DNA of 64,000 nucleotides from NCBI GenBank assembly GCA_012970285.1, contig JIBW01000004.1, forward strand, positions 62,001 to 126,000. Reading direction: 5' to 3'. The notes beneath the pieces are model-generated. The model was not told the DNA's origin. It did no database searches and saw only the letters and a program-made list of their open reading frames with translations. The translations under genes were made by a program, and so were the position numbers. Shown one piece after another: positions 59,674 through 64,000 of the stretch. The number at the start of each line of letters is the position of its first letter. The stretch's first letter is position 1. This stretch comes from Bacillaceae bacterium JMAK1 (GTDB taxonomy: Bacteria > Bacillota > Bacilli > Bacillales > Marinococcaceae).

Positions 59674-59702
59674 CCTATTATAGATAATGTGTGTCTATAA
59701 TA
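59674..59702. promoter_or_regulatory. Rrf2 operator
   Basis: CTATTATAGA and TCTATAATAG are perfect 10-bp arms around TAATGTGTG, directly upstream of the Rrf2 gene. TCTATA half-sites also occur between this gene and the flavoprotein gene (near 59202 and 59226). Confidence 0.75.
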
Positions 59703-59818
59703 GCAACGTTGCTTAAGAGAGTCAAGTATTCTCTTTTTCTAGATTCCCAGTGATATGCTAAACTAAGAGAGAAACGAAATGTTCGTAAATTTCCTCTTTT
59801 TAGAAAGGTGGAGGTGAC

Positions 59819-60208
59819 GTGGAGAAAAGAAATCCAGACCTCGTTCATCAACCAGTCGCACCTTATGTCCATCAAATTGAAGTGAATGAACCTGGACGGC
59901 GATTAATTCTATCAGGACAACTCGGAATGAAACTAAACGGAGAAGTGCCAGAACTGCCGATGGAGCAGTTGCAGCTTGCCTTGCAAAACATTGATCATAA
60001 TTTACACGTAGCGAATATGAATCGATCTCACCTTACAAAATTAACGTTCTATCTTGTGGGAGAATTTCCATTGTCAGAACGTCGAGATCTGATCGAAGAT
60101 TATGTAGGAGATGATTTGCCGTGTACGACATTACTCTATGTTGCGGCACTTGCGGCACCACAATTTAAAGTGGAAATTGATGCTGAAGCGTTTGCCCCTA
60201 ACGAATGA
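59819..60208 (+). CDS. RidA-family protein
   Basis: A 129-residue YjgF/RidA-fold protein starting at GTG behind GGAGGTGA. The motifs are close to the family pattern: RRLILSGQLGMKLNGE, LQLALQNIDHNLHVANMNRSHLTKLTFYL and a final CTTLLYVAALAAPQFKVEIDAEAFAP. The catalytic Arg of RidA (R in R-T/C-V) appears replaced: the region reads PCTTLLYV, so deaminase activity is doubtful, as in many Rid2-7 subgroups. First gene of a tight five-gene operon. Confidence 0.85.
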   Translation: MEKRNPDLVHQPVAPYVHQIEVNEPGRRLILSGQLGMKLNGEVPELPMEQLQLALQNIDHNLHVANMNRSHLTKLTFYLVGEFPLSERRDLIEDYVGDDLPCTTLLYVAALAAPQFKVEIDAEAFAPNE

Positions 60209-61221
60209 ATCAACCAACGCTTGCGATTATTGGGGCAACTGGGACACTCGGTCAACTCGTTTGTCACCATGTAATGTCTACGTATAATAAAACGTTCAAT
60301 TATATTGTTACAGACTACAAACTAGAACGTGGAGAAATGATCAGAGAGCGATGGAGAAACCGAGACGTTCATTGCGAATTTATGAAACTAGATGTTACGA
60401 GTGAAGATGACATTGCCAATGTCGTATCACATGCGGATCTAGTATTGATTGCTGTTTCACAACGAGAACCACTCATTCAAAAAAGCTGTATGAAAGCTGA
60501 TGTTCCGACCATTGACGTGAATGCATTTTATTCTTTTGCCGAGCGAGTAAAGGTATTAGACAATCCATATGATACAACGAATGTGATTATGGCAGGGTTG
60601 CTTCCTGGTTTATCCGTAATCTTAGCAATTGAAGCCGCAAAGAATCTAAGCACCGTAGACGACGTACACGTAGGATTCTTACAAAGTACGAATGCGTTGG
60701 CAGGTGCACAAGGCGCAGCGGACATGCTCACGATTGTTTCTTCGCAACTCGCGGGTCGACATCGGGGATTTAAGAAAAAGCGAGCATTCACAAACGGAAG
60801 TACGTCTATAACGCTCAGAAAGATTCAACATTCTGAACAAACTATAATGAAGAACGTATTTAATAAAGCGACGATTCACTATTGGACGTCTTGGGATTCA
60901 ATGCTATTTAATAGACTAGTTTCTACTTTAATTGCTCTTCGGGTATTACCGAATCATCGTCATTTATTTTCGCGCTTTGCAAAGCATCACCCCGACCAAT
61001 CAGAAGAAGCAACACTTTTTGTAGAACTAACAGGGTTGCGTAATCAAAAACGAGCCAAGTCAGCACAACAACTTACTGTTAAATCAGATTACGAAGCAAC
61101 GGCACTCGTTGTAACTGGGCTAATTCCGATCGTCTTTACAAGCAAAGCGAACGGTGTGGTAGAGCCGTGGCAAATAGCAACTGTTCAAGATTTACCCGTT
61201 CAGAAGATGAAAGCAAAGTAA
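60205..61221 (+). CDS. Saccharopine-dehydrogenase-like NAD(P)-binding oxidoreductase
   Basis: A 338-residue protein. LAIIGATGTLGQLVCHHVM starts a Rossmann domain of the saccharopine dehydrogenase type, with VLIAVSQREPLIQKSCMKADVPTIDVNAFY as the second nucleotide-site segment and GLLPGLSVILAIEAAKNL after it. The C-terminal half is specific to a subgroup with no named function. It overlaps the RidA gene by 4 bases and is 12 bases from the next, so the set is co-expressed. Confidence 0.75.
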   Translation: MNQPTLAIIGATGTLGQLVCHHVMSTYNKTFNYIVTDYKLERGEMIRERWRNRDVHCEFMKLDVTSEDDIANVVSHADLVLIAVSQREPLIQKSCMKADVPTIDVNAFYSFAERVKVLDNPYDTTNVIMAGLLPGLSVILAIEAAKNLSTVDDVHVGFLQSTNALAGAQGAADMLTIVSSQLAGRHRGFKKKRAFTNGSTSITLRKIQHSEQTIMKNVFNKATIHYWTSWDSMLFNRLVSTLIALRVLPNHRHLFSRFAKHHPDQSEEATLFVELTGLRNQKRAKSAQQLTVKSDYEATALVVTGLIPIVFTSKANGVVEPWQIATVQDLPVQKMKAK

Positions 61222-61233
61222 GGAGTGGATCAG

Positions 61234-62253
61234 TTGGACATTTACATAAGTGGTTACGGAGTTGTCGCAAAAGAATTTGTGCAATTAATCCACGATAAAG
61301 CAGAAACGATTGCATCGCGTTATTCGATCACACCGAAAATCAAGGGAATTATTATTCGAGAAGGGATCGTTCAAAGTGAAGAAGGGTTAGACCTTACACG
61401 ATTGCTTCACTATGGTGTCGGAACAATGGCAATCAAAGACTATGCGAAAGATTCCCATTACCCAATTCAACCACTTGATCAGATGAGCGGTCATGTGCTG
61501 ATTGAAGCGACATCAACGAATGCAAATGACGGAGAGCCTGCATACTCGTATATCAAGCAAGCGCTAACGTCTCACATGGATGTCGTTTCAATCTCAAAAG
61601 GTGCGCTCGTTCATCATTACGAGGAACTTATGCAGTTAAGTCAATCCGTTAATCGAAGAATTAAATTTAGTGGAGCAACAGCTGCAGCATTACCAACATT
61701 GGACGTTGGAGAATACAGCCTTGCAGGCATGACACTTACTCGTTTTGAAGGGGTATTAAACGGAACGACGAGTTACATTCTTGATGATATGCATGAACAT
61801 GATATTGACCCAGTGGTATCCTTGCAACGTGCTCAAGAAGTCGGTATTGCAGAGAAAGACCCTGAGATGGACGTTAGTGGGAAAGATAGTGCGAATAAGC
61901 TCTTCTTACTAGCGAATCGTTTCTTTAACCAAAATTGTCACCTTCAAGACGTCTCGGTGGATGGAATTATGAATGTTACTAGGAATCAAATTGCAGATGC
62001 AAAAGTGTCCAATCAAAAAATTGTTCTTTTAGCATCGGCCGTAATGGATAATCAAACGATTCATATGCACGTGCGACCTACGCCAATATCAATGGCTCAT
62101 CCGCTCGCAAATCTTGCCCCAAAAGAAAAAGGGATTTGCTTTTACACAGAAGAAATGGGACGAGTAGCAGTCATAGGCGGTGCATCAAGCCCCGTTGGAG
62201 CAGCCGGAGCTGCTCTGAAAGACATGATTAATCTAGTGCAAGCGAACTTCTAA
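61234..62253 (+). CDS. Homoserine-dehydrogenase-family protein
   Basis: A 339-residue enzyme. It has the catalytic core of homoserine dehydrogenases: HMDVVSISKGALVHHY, then RIKFSGATAAALPTLDVGEY, GVLNGTTSYILDDMHE, and AQEVGIAEKDPEMDVSGKDSANKLFLLA. It starts at TTG with AAGGAG 8 bases ahead. The context is catabolic, not threonine biosynthesis, so it may oxidise a homoserine-like or other hydroxy-amino acid. It belongs to the ACT-less short branch. Confidence 0.82.
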   Translation: MDIYISGYGVVAKEFVQLIHDKAETIASRYSITPKIKGIIIREGIVQSEEGLDLTRLLHYGVGTMAIKDYAKDSHYPIQPLDQMSGHVLIEATSTNANDGEPAYSYIKQALTSHMDVVSISKGALVHHYEELMQLSQSVNRRIKFSGATAAALPTLDVGEYSLAGMTLTRFEGVLNGTTSYILDDMHEHDIDPVVSLQRAQEVGIAEKDPEMDVSGKDSANKLFLLANRFFNQNCHLQDVSVDGIMNVTRNQIADAKVSNQKIVLLASAVMDNQTIHMHVRPTPISMAHPLANLAPKEKGICFYTEEMGRVAVIGGASSPVGAAGAALKDMINLVQANF

Positions 62254-62275
62254 ATTCGTAAAAGAGGTGATTGTC

Positions 62276-63157
62276 ATGCGTTTATCAACCATTGCATTGA
62301 ATGAGAAGGAAACACTCGCAATCGTAACAGAAAAGGGAGTAGTACTCGTCGAAGAAGTGAATGAAAAAGTCGGCGCCGCTTATGCAACAGAATTGCTGGA
62401 ACTTCTACGAAGTGGTAAGCTCGAAGCGTTAACGACTTGGTACAACGAGACGGGCTTATCAGCGATTGAAAATGGAGAGTATACGTTTGTTACGGATTAT
62501 GTCGTAAAGCCACTATACCGTCACCCGAGCAAGATTTGGGGCATTGGTCTAAACTATGTGGAACACGCAGCTGATTTAAGTGAAGTAGCTCCGAACACAG
62601 AACCTGCGAGTTTTATGAAGCCTGATACGACGATCATCGGTAGTGGAGATACGATCAAAATTCCTTTGCAATCAGAGCGTACGACAGCTGAAGCTGAGCT
62701 AGGTGTGATTATTGGAAAGCCGTGTAAAGATGTCGAAGAAGCAGATGTGCTTGATTATATTGCTGGGTACACGACGATTATTGATATGACCGCAGAAGAT
62801 ATTTTGGAGAAAAATCCCCGGTACTTAACACGTTCTAAAAGTTTCGATACGTTCTTTAGTTTCGGACCACAGTTCGTTACGAAAGATGAAGTTGAAGACG
62901 TGATGAAACTAGAAGTTAGCACTGTGATTAACGGCAAGCTACATCGTAAGAACACCGTTGATCATATGACGTTCACACCGTTCAACCTTGTGTCGTTCCA
63001 TTCCAAAGTTATGTCCCTTCTCCCTGGAGATCTTATTTCAACAGGTACCCCAGGGGCAGTACACATTCATGAAGGTGACGAAGTCGAATGCCAGATTAAC
63101 GGTTTCGCGTCATTGAAGAACAAGTGTCAAGATTTGAAAATTAAAACTCATGCATAA
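62276..63157 (+). CDS. Fumarylacetoacetate-hydrolase-family protein
   Basis: A 293-residue protein. KIWGIGLNYVEHAADL, EAELGVIIGKPCKDV (metal ligand Glu), YTTIIDMTAEDIL, RSKSFDTFFSFGPQFV and LSPGDLISTGTPGAV-like LLPGDLISTGTPGAV are the family motifs. Members hydrolyse 3-oxo acids, isomerise or hydrate dienoates, or act as oxaloacetate decarboxylases. The position in the operon suggests it handles a late intermediate. The ATG at 62276 has GAGGTGA 5-10 bases ahead. Confidence 0.87.
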   Translation: MRLSTIALNEKETLAIVTEKGVVLVEEVNEKVGAAYATELLELLRSGKLEALTTWYNETGLSAIENGEYTFVTDYVVKPLYRHPSKIWGIGLNYVEHAADLSEVAPNTEPASFMKPDTTIIGSGDTIKIPLQSERTTAEAELGVIIGKPCKDVEEADVLDYIAGYTTIIDMTAEDILEKNPRYLTRSKSFDTFFSFGPQFVTKDEVEDVMKLEVSTVINGKLHRKNTVDHMTFTPFNLVSFHSKVMSLLPGDLISTGTPGAVHIHEGDEVECQINGFASLKNKCQDLKIKTHA

Positions 63158-63169
63158 GAGGTGGAACCT

Positions 63170-63961
63170 ATGGATTTAAATTTAACTAACAAAACAGTGA
63201 TCGTTATGGCTGCAAGCCAAGGACTAGGAAAAGCAACAGCGTTAGAGTTCGCAAAAGAAGGCGCCAACGTCGTCATTTCAAGTCGCAACGAAGATGAATT
63301 GCAAAATGCTGTTGAACAAATTCAAGAAGCAGCACCATCTGCAAGTGTCATGTATAAAGTTTGTGACATCATGAAAGGTGACGACATTAAAAACCTTGTC
63401 CAGTCCGCAGCTGATCAGTACGGGACTGTTGATGTGCTCATTAATAATGCAGGCGGACCTCCGGCAGGCGGGTTTGATAAATTCTCAGATGAAGAATGGC
63501 AGAATGCATTTGAACTGAACTTATTAAGTTTCGTTCGAGCAATCCGTGAAGTGTTACCCCACATGCGTCATCAAGGTGGCGGGCATATTCTTAATTTCGC
63601 ATCTTCTTCCATTAAACAAACGCTCGATAATCTACTGCTCTCCAACACATTCAGAGCAGGCATCGTTGGACTTGCGAAAAGTCTCTCTCAAGAATTAGCG
63701 GAAGACAATATTTTGATTAATACACTTGGTCCAGGACGGATCGCTACAGGTCGAGTTGAAAGTCTAGACAAGATTAAAGCCGACAAAGTTGGCCTTTCTT
63801 ATGATCAAGTGAAAGAGAACTCTGAGAAAAGTATCCCGATGGGACGCTACGGTCAACCAGAAGAATTCGCAAAACAGGCGGTTTTCCTTTGTTCAGGTGC
63901 CAACACGTATGTTACCGGACAATCATTGCTCGTTGATGGTGGCTTAGTCAAAGCCCTTTAA
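63170..63961 (+). CDS. SDR-family protein lacking the Tyr-Lys catalytic pair
   Basis: A 263-residue short-chain dehydrogenase. The cofactor loop is present as MAASQGLGKATA and NNAGGPPAG follows. The usual Tyr-x-x-x-Lys is replaced: after FASSSIKQTLDNLLLSNTF the sequence reads NTFRAGIVGLAKSL. This is a known SDR subgroup with altered chemistry, sometimes called 3-oxoacyl-ACP reductase-like. Last gene of the operon within the window. The ATG at 63170 has GAGGTGG 5 bases ahead. Confidence 0.82.
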   Translation: MDLNLTNKTVIVMAASQGLGKATALEFAKEGANVVISSRNEDELQNAVEQIQEAAPSASVMYKVCDIMKGDDIKNLVQSAADQYGTVDVLINNAGGPPAGGFDKFSDEEWQNAFELNLLSFVRAIREVLPHMRHQGGGHILNFASSSIKQTLDNLLLSNTFRAGIVGLAKSLSQELAEDNILINTLGPGRIATGRVESLDKIKADKVGLSYDQVKENSEKSIPMGRYGQPEEFAKQAVFLCSGANTYVTGQSLLVDGGLVKAL

Positions 63962-63967
63962 TGTCGA

Positions 63968-63996
63968 AACCCCCTCCAATCACATTGGAGGGGGTT
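63968..63996 (+). terminator. Terminator of the catabolic operon
   Basis: AACCCCCTCCAA and TTGGAGGGGGTT are perfect 12-bp arms around TCACA, followed by GTT at the window edge. Confidence 0.85.
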
Positions 63997-64000
63997 GTTC

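Overview
The window looks like the chromosome of a Bacillaceae bacterium, probably an alkaliphilic or salt-tolerant relative of Alkalihalobacillus or Shouchella. The reasons are strong AGGAGG-type ribosome sites, many GTG and TTG starts, short intergenic gaps closed by T-tailed hairpins, a Rap-Phr cassette, a TatA/TatC pair, tandem YitT proteins, a BCCT transporter and acidic extracytoplasmic proteins. No rRNA, tRNA, CRISPR array, prophage or plasmid origin was recognised. Genus-level placement is inference.

Layout. 1-4.05 kb: an organosulfur block (ssuD cut by the window edge, ssuA, ssuC, and a DmoA/NtaA-type monooxygenase). 4.1-6.0 kb: small membrane and lipoproteins and a methyltransferase. 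6.1-9.05 kb: a minus-strand operon with an ornithine cyclodeaminase-like protein, a cytosine-deaminase-type amidohydrolase and a flavodoxin-fold quinone reductase. 9.4-12.3 kb: deoD, an HxlR regulator, and a divergent luciferase-like monooxygenase with its own FMN reductase. 12.4-17.6 kb: an AT-rich accessory stretch of small cargo genes (VOC, GNAT, LysE, histidine phosphatase, hypotheticals) with wrecked IS1595 and IS3 transposases, a DinB gene broken by one stop codon, and a repeated hairpin. 18.9-22.95 kb: a Fur-boxed siderophore uptake operon of the YfiY-YfiZ-YfhA-YusV type.

23.2-27.3 kb: small envelope genes, the decayed end of a GMC oxidoreductase beside tatA and tatC, and an SdpR/SdpI-like autorepressor-immunity pair. 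27.3-36 kb: a phospholipase-D-like protein, PuuD-like amidotransferase, methyltransferase, an SDR with divergent TetR, two YitT paralogues, and a MarR-controlled metallo-hydrolase operon. 35.9-41.8 kb: a CzrA-CDF zinc efflux operon, then a CocE-type hydrolase and BCCT transporter under a divergent TetR with a 3 x 17 bp operator. 41.8-48.6 kb: a MocR-type regulator with a divergent LysE/ArgO exporter, and a TetR with a divergent MMPL transporter plus secreted LxxG heptad partner. 48.9-55.9 kb: cupin, flavohaemoprotein, LOG protein, ECF S component, AAC(3)-family acetyltransferase, M23 peptidase and an amidase with six SH3b repeats. 56.5-57.8 kb: a rap-phr quorum-sensing pair. 58.3-59.7 kb: an Rrf2 regulator and a thioredoxin-reductase-like flavoprotein. 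59.8-64 kb: a five-gene catabolic operon (RidA, saccharopine-dehydrogenase-like, homoserine-dehydrogenase-like, FAH family, SDR).

Most interesting observations: a GGGGACAGTCCCC palindromic repeat that sits on gene 3' ends and supplies the last codons and stop of three unrelated proteins; an unlisted phr gene; a Tat pair whose probable neighbouring cargo gene has decayed; a repeated hairpin punctuating the accessory stretch; and a catabolic operon whose substrate cannot be named from sequence.
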